From a virus, in IMG/VR virus record IMGVR_UViG_3300020438_000019, positions 1 through 64,000 of that record: a stretch of DNA of 64,000 nt, one strand, 5' to 3'. Of this stretch, positions 45,101-51,280 are shown piece by piece; position 1 is the stretch's first letter, and every line of letters begins with the position of its first letter. The notes beneath the pieces were generated by a model, which made no database searches, had not been told where the DNA came from, and saw only the letters and a list, made by a program, of their open reading frames with translations. The position numbers were made by a program, and so were the translations under genes.

Positions 45101-45224
45101 TATCTATCCAAATGGACCTGACCTTCTAACAGTGGTAGGAAACATAGTTGACTCTTCTGGAGTTAATCTATCCAACCCTTACTCAATATCTGCTAGAATT
45201 ACATGGCAGGAATCACAAGCATAA
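39105..45224 (+). CDS. Large fibre-like virion protein with cupredoxin-like motif (2039 aa)
   Basis: Multi-domain, beta-rich structural protein. Around residues 350-435 lies a domain found in marine phage fibres: 'YTFDQSDTSNTSHNLRW' followed by 'GTPGQAGAYTRIYV' and 'YYYCVNHANMAG'. His373, Cys424, His427 and Met430 are arranged like type-1 copper ligands (His...Cys-x2-His-x2-Met). Residues about 700-940 are exceptionally rich in Trp, Tyr, His and Gly. The C-terminal ~750 residues include repeated beta domains and end 'SNPYSISARITWQESQA'. A receptor-binding fibre is the likely role, given its position between the Mtd-N-like gene and the neck genes. No T4 counterpart recognised. Confidence 0.78.
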   Translation: MAKTLLFDAVFDASARTVTLHGNKHQRRMLLITNTTDNQIIYNFADPTRTGTFSYDTTTDHTTITLLYDTTSMSDSDTLQILEEDDAVKMEPSETFVDAVSKFRVSNPENLVDTDFEYGPQASKWETIQTINNIPSFFASTSDTTIPFISKVEAVQGNELITVSTSYDHNLTSGVPITVTGLASVTAEGTYIIQAVPTSTSFTYKARSAQPTTRELQGVYTSIIPGKFFQGSQISLDQSIGIVSDLYNYQVTVASIMKLVVTAAPGPEWVIGTVISGVGGGVGKILRIEGVNLYVSTIGGAFVDGEVITGTGIDTIGGTTTLTLEASGGVNADGNKYLIDTTGDGSGELYPAISMTRKGIYTFDQSDTSNTSHNLRWSTTADGTHGGGSAYTTYVYEHGTPGQAGAYTRIYVNNDTPANLYYYCVNHANMAGNAGASISNVDVTDVSYNPITGDMVLTIGSHTLLTGQNIKLKTESIKLTCDYHGDGNTTVKSYPRASGASTSNGADYVYNQAIPIIAKTATTITVNVNGGQGPVTDTSTHVHSGGTASGAVIAGVNAGIAMLAPTTNSKVYLTTVSEHGFADNTNFYFINTVSPKILEVQDPTSTAPDGQAYVDTVLQATVNRDTDMTQYDPYDYESTYTLAFDESQVDYGNNTISFDSNHDLKDGYSVLYYPPPGARPIGDCRRMQVYWIEAVDATTIAFHHSQRRNYGRVNLSNTYTGTWDGNWSYGKHKIGLCYTCYREYKGWHEWTTRIYTYYWQWGSTYSGHDFAQVNGSYGLGQQNWELTAFFSCSRPERGGYGNQHYYYCWPWRHAFGTYWKTYGYHLQSLPRSSSERWQGSYDFITDDGNRGVNTNNYHDYSYGYTIGGLGGHGGSKHYWTSSFYAEGWSGGNYMNIRGNETYWWYYQGWYSQTINQYFRDISTDGGHTMFWILLKRNTSTNDSFYFPNHGFSNNQSVTMSFPSGGEVYYYYDQYGNRTNTSSGTWYIDRIDNNRFRIKSSTGAEPMRLAGVNGQIRFTAILDNPYKNTIYIATNQFSNNEVVKYTGTGGAIGNLTSGNSYYIKTITGDRFQLASSVNGTPISFGNGNTGAGIQEFENTTADFGVVDGSYTTVKAISETELEVSIPFKVPPSVKQFDGSSNDVDTSGDWININNHYYATGTRVIYDNNGNSTIGGLSHNKDYYVVVIDNAHFKLTESLADALASTNIVDITGTSSGFHQLISAALSGEVGGTGTVAVQSGIRRVTGTNAAFQRFFKIGDTIKIVNTTGGTPGVIEGHTITAITDDDNLIVDTPWTFSQSGTNYMIPSYIYVRPDGFFLHRPFDGGMEIGTSKSPNSRISRQTRKYFRYQSGKGIQTSLAINFTPQIPIINLTFATSGSQQIQSCSGTIDTNVLTVADSSVLVVNMPVTGTGVATDSFGNPVKIAEIVDATTVQLSALLTATISSENLTFEPVITAECTTTKPHQLSAGLNIKVIDCDTPEFNTGAKATNVLAVNDEFRFTYLLQETPSQSVGAGFPTLAVLSWNDCAVRAGMFDDQNGFFYEMDGQTINCCRRSSVQQLPGTVSVTKGSQIITGTDTKFTSQLLPKDMIVVRGMSYKVVKVANNTQITVQPSYRGTTNEDVIMTKTIDTKVAKANWNIDTGDGLGKSAYILDVSKIQMCYMDYSWYGAGKIRFGFKDQHGHVKYFHEFKHNNKLTESYFRSGNLPARYEIENGDEPTYVGTLFHWGTSVIMDGTFQDDEAYLFTASGITHKYTNSSANAAQTNGNSAIVEERVNWYYRRYFIRIPFDNGSYGSVLTINTNIYEASVSNGYFQDGRVIDTRSYQSGSTYYVYIKYVEGTSDYFPRNYYSAINSTLGNPAVPSSTTFSVGAPAGNENLIPVDMPLISIRLAPSVDSSITGALGDREIINRMQLKLDSIGILTTHETEISLRLNPSLSTDTFENVENPSLCQLVRHSSSDTLASGSTILSFRASGSGAGQTASTNFDLSKISALGNSILGGDGIYPNGPDLLTVVGNIVDSSGVNLSNPYSISARITWQESQA

Positions 45225-45243
45225 TCTATAAGGAGATACTAAA

Positions 45244-45534
45244 ATGAGTTACACATCAAGAGGACTAGACGGACAGGGTGTTGCTGGCACCCTGGCCAGT
45301 TTAAAAGTAGCACTCGAAGACATGACCCCTGCAAGGTGGGAATGGCACGTTGAGCAAGACGAAGCTACTAGAGTTGCAGACGAAGCTTATTGGAACAAAG
45401 TTGAAAATGAGTGGATTGCATACAAGATAAATTGTGGGGATCTAAATTTTCCACAAATGAGACAAGGTTTTGACTTGTATAACAAGTACGCACCAAAGAA
45501 ACATGCACTAGAGTGGAAAGCAATCACAGGGTAA
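45244..45534 (+). CDS. Hypothetical protein, 96 aa
   Basis: Follows the large fibre gene by 19 bases with a perfect AAGGAG ribosome site. The protein is acidic, helical and Trp-rich ('ARWEWHVEQDEATR', 'AYWNKVENEWIAYKI'). Tight linkage to the fibre gene and the terminator just after it suggest it is a fibre-associated or fibre-assembly protein. Family not recognised. Confidence 0.7.
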   Translation: MSYTSRGLDGQGVAGTLASLKVALEDMTPARWEWHVEQDEATRVADEAYWNKVENEWIAYKINCGDLNFPQMRQGFDLYNKYAPKKHALEWKAITG

Positions 45535-45548
45535 TAAAAAAGAATAAA

Positions 45549-45578
45549 AAAAAGGAGGGGATAAAACCCCTCCTTTTT
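45549..45578. terminator. Bidirectional terminator between converging units
   Basis: A 12-bp perfect stem AAAAAGGAGGGG / CCCCTCCTTTTT with a 6-base ATAAAA loop. The T-run on the forward strand and the A-run on the other make it symmetrical, so it can stop both the fibre unit and the reverse operon whose last stop codon overlaps it at 45577. Confidence 0.93.
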
Positions 45579-46419
45579 ATTTGATTACTCCTACCAGAGA
45601 GTATCTAACACCTTTCTCTTTATCTGCATCATATGATATACAATGCCATCTATTACCTCTGTACATAGAGCACATATTTCTCTCTGCTTTAATAAAGGCA
45701 TACCTTTCAAATCTAGGTAATGGTTCATCTGCAGTGTCTCCAATATAATATACCCAATCAGATATATCAGTTCCTTCTATAGGATTCTTACTCCACTGTT
45801 TTCCATTTGCCCCAACGAACTCATACTTATTACGATATTCCTCACAAGCTATTCTTGATTTTCCAAGTTGTAATGAATTATAAAATGCCTTCCCATCGGA
45901 GGTTACAAATCTTAAAAAGGATGTACCAGTATTATCACATTGAGTAAGATACATGTTACATGCTAGTGAGAATGGATCTATATGTGGAAGCCAATTGTTC
46001 TGGCAAGATTTCATTCCAGGATAACAGGTATTTGTATAGTAGTTGAATCGAACTTGTTCTCTTTCGTACTTATGCAACCCAGTCGTTTTCCCTAGCTCGT
46101 AAATTTCATCACACAACTTTCTTGCTAATTTTGATTCCAATGGTTGTTGAAACCCAGGAGCATTACTAGCCATGTAGGTGAATCTATCTTTTATTATACT
46201 TTCTGTCTTATCCTCAGAAGGTATATGTTTTAAGAAGTCTATAATTTCATTCGGTCTTTTGAAGAAGTCTTGAATAACAACATGTTTCAGACCAGTCTCT
46301 TCATCTTTATTATTTTCTATTTCTAGATCATCATTGAGCTCAAATATACTATCTAAATCTCTACTTGTATATCGATTAAATTCCGATATATCTAGTTTGT
46401 CTTTAGTATAATCTCTCAT
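45577..46419 (-). CDS. Putative 2OG/Fe(II) oxygenase-like protein (DUF6445-like), last gene of reverse operon
   Basis: 280 aa from the ATG at 46419; a TTG two codons upstream overlaps the previous stop and is an alternative. It has 'APGFQQPL', 'VRFNYYTNTC', then His146-x-Asp148 in 'LPHIDPFSLACNMYL', 'GTSFLRF', and the distal His259 in 'GNRWHCISYD' with Arg272 ('VRYSLVGVI'). This is the layout of DUF6445-type cupin-fold oxygenases. Its substrate is unknown. It lies 2 bases from a paralogue-like gene that seems to lack the ligands. Transcription is opposite to all virion genes and starts from a host-type promoter near 47845. Confidence 0.7.
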   Translation of the reverse strand: MRDYTKDKLDISEFNRYTSRDLDSIFELNDDLEIENNKDEETGLKHVVIQDFFKRPNEIIDFLKHIPSEDKTESIIKDRFTYMASNAPGFQQPLESKLARKLCDEIYELGKTTGLHKYEREQVRFNYYTNTCYPGMKSCQNNWLPHIDPFSLACNMYLTQCDNTGTSFLRFVTSDGKAFYNSLQLGKSRIACEEYRNKYEFVGANGKQWSKNPIEGTDISDWVYYIGDTADEPLPRFERYAFIKAERNMCSMYRGNRWHCISYDADKEKGVRYSLVGVIK

Positions 46420-46421
46420 AA

Positions 46422-47333
46422 TCAATAGTCACTATCCCATTGCTGTGGAGCTTGTTCTCCTGGTAGTTGTTGCTGTTGTTCTGGCATTTGGTTTTGTGCC
46501 TCTGGATCACCTTGTTGTTGACCTTGAGAAATAATGATATTGGTGTTAAACATATATCTTTCAACTCCCTCAAGACCATTATAGTCATGAGTCATCCATT
46601 TACCAGCTTTAAAGATAACCATTCTATTTTTCTTTGCTTCTACAAATCTAGTTTTATCGTAGTACTTTGTATCTTCGTATGGTTTAAATGTTTCTAGTTC
46701 TGGTTGGATGGTTACAAAAACATTTAAGTAATCTTTGAGTGTACCTTGGAGTTCTCTATCCTCAATTTTTGAAAGATCTTCTATCTCTTTAAATCTTTGA
46801 CCTTCAAACATAAGATCATAAAAAGATATACCATTTTCAGGATCTATATCATCACCTAAAAATACATTACATGAATACTCAAAATCTAACACAGGAGCTG
46901 GCCATTGTGCACGTTTGTGTATGGTCATATTATCATGTTGTAGATTGCAAGTTACCAATCCACTTCTAGAGAGACTACTCATATAAGCTTTGTCCTTCAA
47001 GTATTCATTAACTTGATGTGGAACAAATTCTGCTTCTATTAGTACCTTGTAAAGATCTTGAAACCATACATCGAAGTATTGGTTTGGAAGTAGTTGTGTT
47101 ATACCATTGGGAGTTTTGAACTCAGGCTTATCATTGTTTAGATGCATCATCCTTTTAAGTTCATCAGCACTGTCTGCAGGAAACTTTACAAGGAAATCAA
47201 AAACAGCATCTGGGTCTGTAAAGACATCATCTACAACTACATAGTCACCCATGTCTTGTATATCAATATCTTCATTGATGTCTATTAATTGGTGAAAATC
47301 ACACTGGTCTAACTGAGATCGTATATTACTCAT
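46422..47333 (-). CDS. Paralogue-like partner with degenerate oxygenase site, 303 aa
   Basis: Shares the order of features with the downstream 45577-46419 product: an N-terminal 'VVVDDVFTDPDAVFDFL' (there 'VVIQDFFKRPNEIIDFL'), a central Cys-Asn strand ('FEYSCNVFL' versus 'FSLACNMYL') and a C-terminal 'NRMVIFKAGKW' strand with an Arg-containing end. At the position of the partner's His-x-Asp there is Pro-x-Leu, so iron binding may be lost; His236 or nearby residues could compensate. The last 35 residues are a Gln/Pro-rich disordered tail. Overlaps the upstream gene by 8 bases. A non-catalytic partner subunit is possible. Confidence 0.6.
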   Translation of the reverse strand: MSNIRSQLDQCDFHQLIDINEDIDIQDMGDYVVVDDVFTDPDAVFDFLVKFPADSADELKRMMHLNNDKPEFKTPNGITQLLPNQYFDVWFQDLYKVLIEAEFVPHQVNEYLKDKAYMSSLSRSGLVTCNLQHDNMTIHKRAQWPAPVLDFEYSCNVFLGDDIDPENGISFYDLMFEGQRFKEIEDLSKIEDRELQGTLKDYLNVFVTIQPELETFKPYEDTKYYDKTRFVEAKKNRMVIFKAGKWMTHDYNGLEGVERYMFNTNIIISQGQQQGDPEAQNQMPEQQQQLPGEQAPQQWDSDY

Positions 47334-47817
47334 TTGTACTCATTTCAAAGTTTTGATCTAATTTTTCTCCTTGAGTTGCAAGACTAGTTGGACTTGCCAT
47401 ACCTTGAGCACCAGCATCATCTGCTGCTTGATTAGGGTCTTGACTGACTACAGTCTCCTTCATAACAGGATCTAAATGAACTGTATTCTCTGATTGATAT
47501 CTAGCAACAACATCTAAGTATGCTGCTACAATATCTGAATGAGGTTCATACACTACTCTAACAAAGTTATAAGTGAATTGGAAATCTCTATCTGCAGACA
47601 TAGGAGCCCAAAATCTAAATCCAATATCACCTTGAGGTATAGCAGACGGTTCAGGAGCAGCTTCATTCAGATTCTGAGTACTACCAGGCGTAAAATCTAT
47701 AGTGTAAGGAGCTTCTACTTTGTATCCCAAAGCTTCATCCTTCTCTTTATCCATTACTTCTTTGATATCACCGATGACTGTTTCACCAGTTTCCAATACC
47801 AATAACTTTATACTCAT
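47326..47817 (-). CDS. Hypothetical protein, 163 aa, first gene of reverse operon
   Basis: The N-terminus 'IKLLVLETGETVIGDIKEV' followed by 'YKVEAPYTIDF' has the strand pattern of a small Sm/SH3-like barrel, but the match is weak. The C-terminal third (Gln, Asp, Ala-rich) looks disordered. It is transcribed from a near-consensus sigma70-type promoter and heads an operon with two oxygenase-like genes. RNA binding is one possibility if the Sm-like reading is right; otherwise unknown. Confidence 0.65.
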   Translation of the reverse strand: MSIKLLVLETGETVIGDIKEVMDKEKDEALGYKVEAPYTIDFTPGSTQNLNEAAPEPSAIPQGDIGFRFWAPMSADRDFQFTYNFVRVVYEPHSDIVAAYLDVVARYQSENTVHLDPVMKETVVSQDPNQAADDAGAQGMASPTSLATQGEKLDQNFEMSTNE

Positions 47818-47841
47818 TTTACTTATTCCACATGTGTTATA

Positions 47842-47870
47842 ATTGTACAGTATAACCCGTCTTATGTCAA
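47842..47870 (-). promoter_or_regulatory. Near-consensus sigma70-type promoter for the reverse operon
   Basis: On the reverse strand, TTGACA (47870-47865) and TACAAT (47847-47842) are separated by exactly 17 bases, 24 bases before the ATG at 47817. Such a promoter would be read by unmodified host RNA polymerase, implying early expression inside a late region. Confidence 0.8.
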
Positions 47871-47871
47871 G

Positions 47872-47900
47872 TTGTCTTATGACGATAAATATGTTATACT
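47872..47900 (+). promoter_or_regulatory. Sigma70-type promoter with extended -10 for the forward gene
   Basis: TTGTCT (47872-47877) and TATACT (47895-47900) are spaced by 17 bases, with a TGn extension at 47892-47894. The start codon at 47923 follows after a short leader. The -35 is separated by a single base from the -35 of the opposing promoter. A GATAAATA late-like octamer lies between the two boxes (47884-47891). Confidence 0.75.
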
Positions 47901-47922
47901 AGAGTTATTTAGATCTGAAAAA

Positions 47923-48378
47923 ATGAGCGAATCTGGAAAAGGCTTTGCGGATACTACACCAAAAGAGATATCCCCTGATGTGATATATGTTGATGAGAAA
48001 GGTAAACCTACATCTTATGGACATAAAACAAGTGTTTTAAAACAGCATCCTGATAGGGAAACCCCACCTCTACTGAAAGACATTCCTTTATATGAGTTGG
48101 TACAAAAGATTGAGAAGAAGCACGGATATAATTTGAATATGGTTGTCGAAGCTTTCTTGAAGAATCAATCAGAAGAGAATGAGCATGTTCGTGATAGTGA
48201 TATTCTAGAAGATGGTATGGTAAGAGCTGATGAAATATATTGGTATTGTGAATTCCAAGAGCAAAAGAAAATCTTTGATCACATTGCTGCTGTTGAAGCA
48301 TGGTTCTTAGAAGAAGTAGTATACAATCCTGAAATCCCATATACAGCACCAGAGGAACCAGTTAGTAATGAAGCATGA
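47923..48378 (+). CDS. Hypothetical protein, 151 aa (weak gp33-like pattern)
   Basis: I chose the ATG at 47923, not an in-frame ATG at 47872, because the latter lies inside the -35/-10 promoter region. The centre 'LYELVQKIEKKHGYNLNMVVEAFLKNQ' faintly resembles the middle of T4 gp33, the late-transcription coactivator, but the match is too weak to name it. The C-terminus is Trp/Phe-rich and acidic. Placed first in the unit leading into an oxygenase-like gene and the neck genes, and probably expressed early. It overlaps the next gene by 11 bases. Confidence 0.65.
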   Translation: MSESGKGFADTTPKEISPDVIYVDEKGKPTSYGHKTSVLKQHPDRETPPLLKDIPLYELVQKIEKKHGYNLNMVVEAFLKNQSEENEHVRDSDILEDGMVRADEIYWYCEFQEQKKIFDHIAAVEAWFLEEVVYNPEIPYTAPEEPVSNEA

Positions 48379-49000
48379 TTTAACAAAGGAAGCACAAATA
48401 CATGAGGTATTTCCTAAACTAGTTTGTCGCCATGATAACATAGGTCTGGACTTGATTCCAGACATGCTTGAGATGATGGAAGATATTAAAGATCAGACTG
48501 CTGGTAATTCAGCTCTTAATGTAAATTCGTCTCATACAACTATAGAAACTCTTCATAGACTACCTGTATTTAAAGATCTAAGTAACGAAATTATTAGGGT
48601 TGCTAGGGGATTTATGCATGAATATGGTTATGAGGATAAGAGAATAGCTGACCTATTCATGGCTGGTATGTGGTTTAACCATTCAAATAAAGGAAATTTT
48701 ATCTTCCCTCATATCCATCATGGAGGATTTCTTTCATGTGCTTATTATTTAAAAGCAAATCCAGAAAGACATAATATTGTTTTTTATGATTTTACTAAGA
48801 ACATATCGGAAGACCCTTATTCATATAATGATCTGAGCTCAGAAGTTTTCTCTATACCATGTAAACCTGGTAGACTCTTAATATTTCATTCAGATTTTCC
48901 TCATGGTGTCCCTTTGCAAGAACATGAAGAAGAAAAAATCGTTGTATCAACCAATATGATACTGAGAAATGTACCTAGTTGGGAAGGTAGAGCTGCTTGA
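48368..49000 (+). CDS. Putative 2OG/Fe(II) oxygenase-like protein next to neck genes
   Basis: 210 aa. The iron site reads His115-x-His117 in 'FPHIHHGGFLSCAYYL', then 'IPCKPGRLLIFHSDFPHGVP' with His179. The usual Arg of the 2OG anchor appears to be replaced by Lys190 ('EKIVVSTNMI'), unlike the genome's other members, which have Arg. Family 2OG-FeII_Oxy_5 is the best fit. Ends 34 bases before gp13. Whether Lys can substitute for Arg here is uncertain. Confidence 0.75.
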   Translation: MKHDLTKEAQIHEVFPKLVCRHDNIGLDLIPDMLEMMEDIKDQTAGNSALNVNSSHTTIETLHRLPVFKDLSNEIIRVARGFMHEYGYEDKRIADLFMAGMWFNHSNKGNFIFPHIHHGGFLSCAYYLKANPERHNIVFYDFTKNISEDPYSYNDLSSEVFSIPCKPGRLLIFHSDFPHGVPLQEHEEEKIVVSTNMILRNVPSWEGRAA

Positions 49001-49002
49001 AG

Positions 49003-49009
49003 CTAAATA
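49003..49009 (+). promoter_or_regulatory. CTAAATA element before gp13
   Basis: Part of a recurrent motif found just before several late genes of this window. It overlaps the left arm of a 7-bp inverted repeat (AATACCA 49006-49012, TGGTATT 49025-49031). It may be a shortened late promoter; not proven. Confidence 0.4.
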
Positions 49010-49034
49010 CCATTAGGAAACTATTGGTATTCGT

Positions 49035-49871
49035 ATGGCTGCTCCTAGCACGAAGGCTGAGTTTAAAGATTACTGTCTGAGACAGTTAGGTGCTCCAGTC
49101 TTAGAAATTAATTTAGATGATGATCAGATTGATGATCGGATAGATGATGCTCTCCAATATTTCCACGAGAGGCATTATGATGGATCTGAGAGGATGTATC
49201 TTAAGCATAAGTTTACAGAAGCAGACGTAACTAGATTCAACGAGGAGAACGAAGTTCAGTCTACTACTGATCCAGACGGAGCAGGTTGGGAAAATAGAAA
49301 GAATTTTTTAGAGATACCAGAACATATATTTGGTGTCTCTAAAGTTTATGGTATCAGTTCAAGCTTTGTTCGTAATAGTTTGTTTGGACTAAACAACCAG
49401 TATTATTTGATGGACTTGTTTTCCTATACTTCAGGAACAGGTCTTGCTTTTGGTGGTGTTGATATGGTCAACTACTACATGGTTAAGCAACACTTTGAGA
49501 CCATTGATATGATTATCAATACAGGATCTTTAGTAAGTTATAGATTTAATACTAGAGCAGATAGACTGTACATTGATATTGATCCAGATAGAATAGTTAA
49601 GGATCAAATGCTGATTATAGATTGTGAGAGGGCATTAGATCCAGCAACATATACACAGGTCTGGGATGACTTCTTCCTTAAGAAGTATGCTACTGCATTG
49701 CTCAAGAGACAATGGGGACAGAACTTAATTAAGTTTAATGGTGTCCAACTTCCTGGTGGAGTTTCCATCAATGGAATGCAAATCTACAAGGAAGGACAGC
49801 AAGAAATAGATGAGCTTATGGAGAAGTCCCTCAGCACATTTGAGTTACCACCTCTGGATATGATAGGATGA
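49035..49871 (+). CDS. 13: Neck protein gp13
   Basis: 278 aa (T4: 309). N-terminal 'FKDYCLRQLGAPVLEINLDDDQIDDRIDDALQYF' is characteristic of T4-like gp13. In T4, gp13 and gp14 form the neck that seals the packaged head and receives the tail. The short spacing from the preceding oxygenase-like gene and the ATGA overlap with gp14 support operon expression. Middle and C-terminal parts show the family's 'WDDFFLKKYATALLKRQWGQNL' block. Confidence 0.92.
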   Translation: MAAPSTKAEFKDYCLRQLGAPVLEINLDDDQIDDRIDDALQYFHERHYDGSERMYLKHKFTEADVTRFNEENEVQSTTDPDGAGWENRKNFLEIPEHIFGVSKVYGISSSFVRNSLFGLNNQYYLMDLFSYTSGTGLAFGGVDMVNYYMVKQHFETIDMIINTGSLVSYRFNTRADRLYIDIDPDRIVKDQMLIIDCERALDPATYTQVWDDFFLKKYATALLKRQWGQNLIKFNGVQLPGGVSINGMQIYKEGQQEIDELMEKSLSTFELPPLDMIG

Positions 49872-51280
49872 AGAAGGTATACTTTCCTCAACACGGTGGT
49901 GTTACCACTGAACAGAATCTTGTACAGGACTTGGTTGATGAACAAATCAAGTTGTTTGGTACTGATGTGTTTTATATTCCTAGGAAGATGCTTAGGGATA
50001 AGACTCTCGGTGAGGTAGTACATTCCGAATACAACCAAGCATATATGATAGAGATGCTCTTGGTTAATGTAGAAGGATTTGGTTCTCCATCTGAATTTAT
50101 CAGTCAGTTTGGTGTAAGGATTACTGATGAGATTAAGTTCATTCTCTCCAAGAGAAGATGGGAACAGTCTGTAGTACCTTCTGTAGGTCTTACTATTACT
50201 GATAGACCTAATGAAGGAGACTTAATATACTACCCATTAACAGAGAACGCATACGAGATTAAGTTTGTTGAGAGAGAAACTCCTTTCTATCAGTTAGGAA
50301 AACTCTATTACTATGAGATCACTGCTGAGATCTACGAGCAGGGTTCTGATGAGTTTGATACTGGTATTGCAGAGATTGATGAGATAGAGTTAGAGAACAC
50401 ATTTGTTACTACACTATCCCTAAGTGCACCACGTACTACTGCTACTATGACTAGTTCTATTGTAGGTGGTGTGTTGGATAACATATCCATCACTGCTGGT
50501 GGTAGTGGATATAAGACTGCACCTGTAATTACAGTATCAGATCCACCTGATGTTGCTGGAGGAGATGTACCTGCTACTGCTACATGTACAGTATTGAATG
50601 GTGCTGTTAATGCTTTTACTATTACTCAACCTGGTAGTGGATATACTACTGCACCTACAATAACTGTTGCAGCACCTGAACTATCTGTTGATTTCCAAGC
50701 AAGAGAATATATTGTTGCTGGTAACTTCCAGAATCAAGGTGGTGATAGAATCTGGGCAGCACAAGGAGATGGTCAGATATTTGTAGAACATGCTTCTAAT
50801 TTTGATCCAAACTTTGCTACAACAACTTTAGTTAAATACTTCTTCTGGAAGTTTGAAGATCTTAGGTTGAAGTATCGTTACACATATACTGGTGAGACTC
50901 CATCAACAACTAAGGGTGAGTTCTATTACGATTCTGCTAACAGCAGATATGTTATTAACGCATATGAGACTACAACTACTAGTGGTCAGAGAGCTCAGTT
51001 GTTTGATCTTGCTACCAATACTATAGGTGAGGTTTCTGGTTGGAATGGAGGAACCTTAGAGCTTGCTATGATGAATAAGTCTGGTGACTTCCTAGATGGT
51101 GACTTGATTAGAGGGGTAGATTCTAATGCCCTATATACATTAGGATCCTTTAGTACGATTGATAATACTAATTCTGAGTATGATCAGAATAAAGCAATTG
51201 AAACAGGTGCTGATGAATTAATTGATTGGGGTGAAGACAACCCCTTTGGTGAGTTTGGTAATTTTACAGGTAGCTTCTGA
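49868..51280 (+). CDS. 14: Neck protein gp14 with inserted beta repeats
   Basis: 470 aa, nearly twice T4 gp14 (256). Residues 1-185 ('LVQDLVDEQIKLFGTDVFYIPR', 'KRRWEQS', 'ERETPFYQLGKLYYYEI') and the C-terminal region ('AIETGADELIDWGEDNPFGEF') match gp14. Between them, residues about 190-280 hold two 'GSGYxTAPxITV' beta units like those in the gp7-like, gp18 and DUF4815 proteins, probably exposed decoration. Overlaps gp13 by 4 bases; its TGA overlaps the ATG of gp15. Confidence 0.92.
   Translation: MKKVYFPQHGGVTTEQNLVQDLVDEQIKLFGTDVFYIPRKMLRDKTLGEVVHSEYNQAYMIEMLLVNVEGFGSPSEFISQFGVRITDEIKFILSKRRWEQSVVPSVGLTITDRPNEGDLIYYPLTENAYEIKFVERETPFYQLGKLYYYEITAEIYEQGSDEFDTGIAEIDEIELENTFVTTLSLSAPRTTATMTSSIVGGVLDNISITAGGSGYKTAPVITVSDPPDVAGGDVPATATCTVLNGAVNAFTITQPGSGYTTAPTITVAAPELSVDFQAREYIVAGNFQNQGGDRIWAAQGDGQIFVEHASNFDPNFATTTLVKYFFWKFEDLRLKYRYTYTGETPSTTKGEFYYDSANSRYVINAYETTTTSGQRAQLFDLATNTIGEVSGWNGGTLELAMMNKSGDFLDGDLIRGVDSNALYTLGSFSTIDNTNSEYDQNKAIETGADELIDWGEDNPFGEFGNFTGSF

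Noticed and set aside
38806-45224. Diversity-generating retroelement linked to the Mtd-N-like gene
   Set aside because: No reverse transcriptase, no template repeat and no adenine-biased variable repeat were seen. The Mtd-N-like domain alone is common in fibres without such elements.
47872-47922. An upstream in-frame ATG extending the 47923 gene by 17 residues
   Set aside because: It falls on the -35 box of a well-formed promoter, whose transcript would begin downstream of it.
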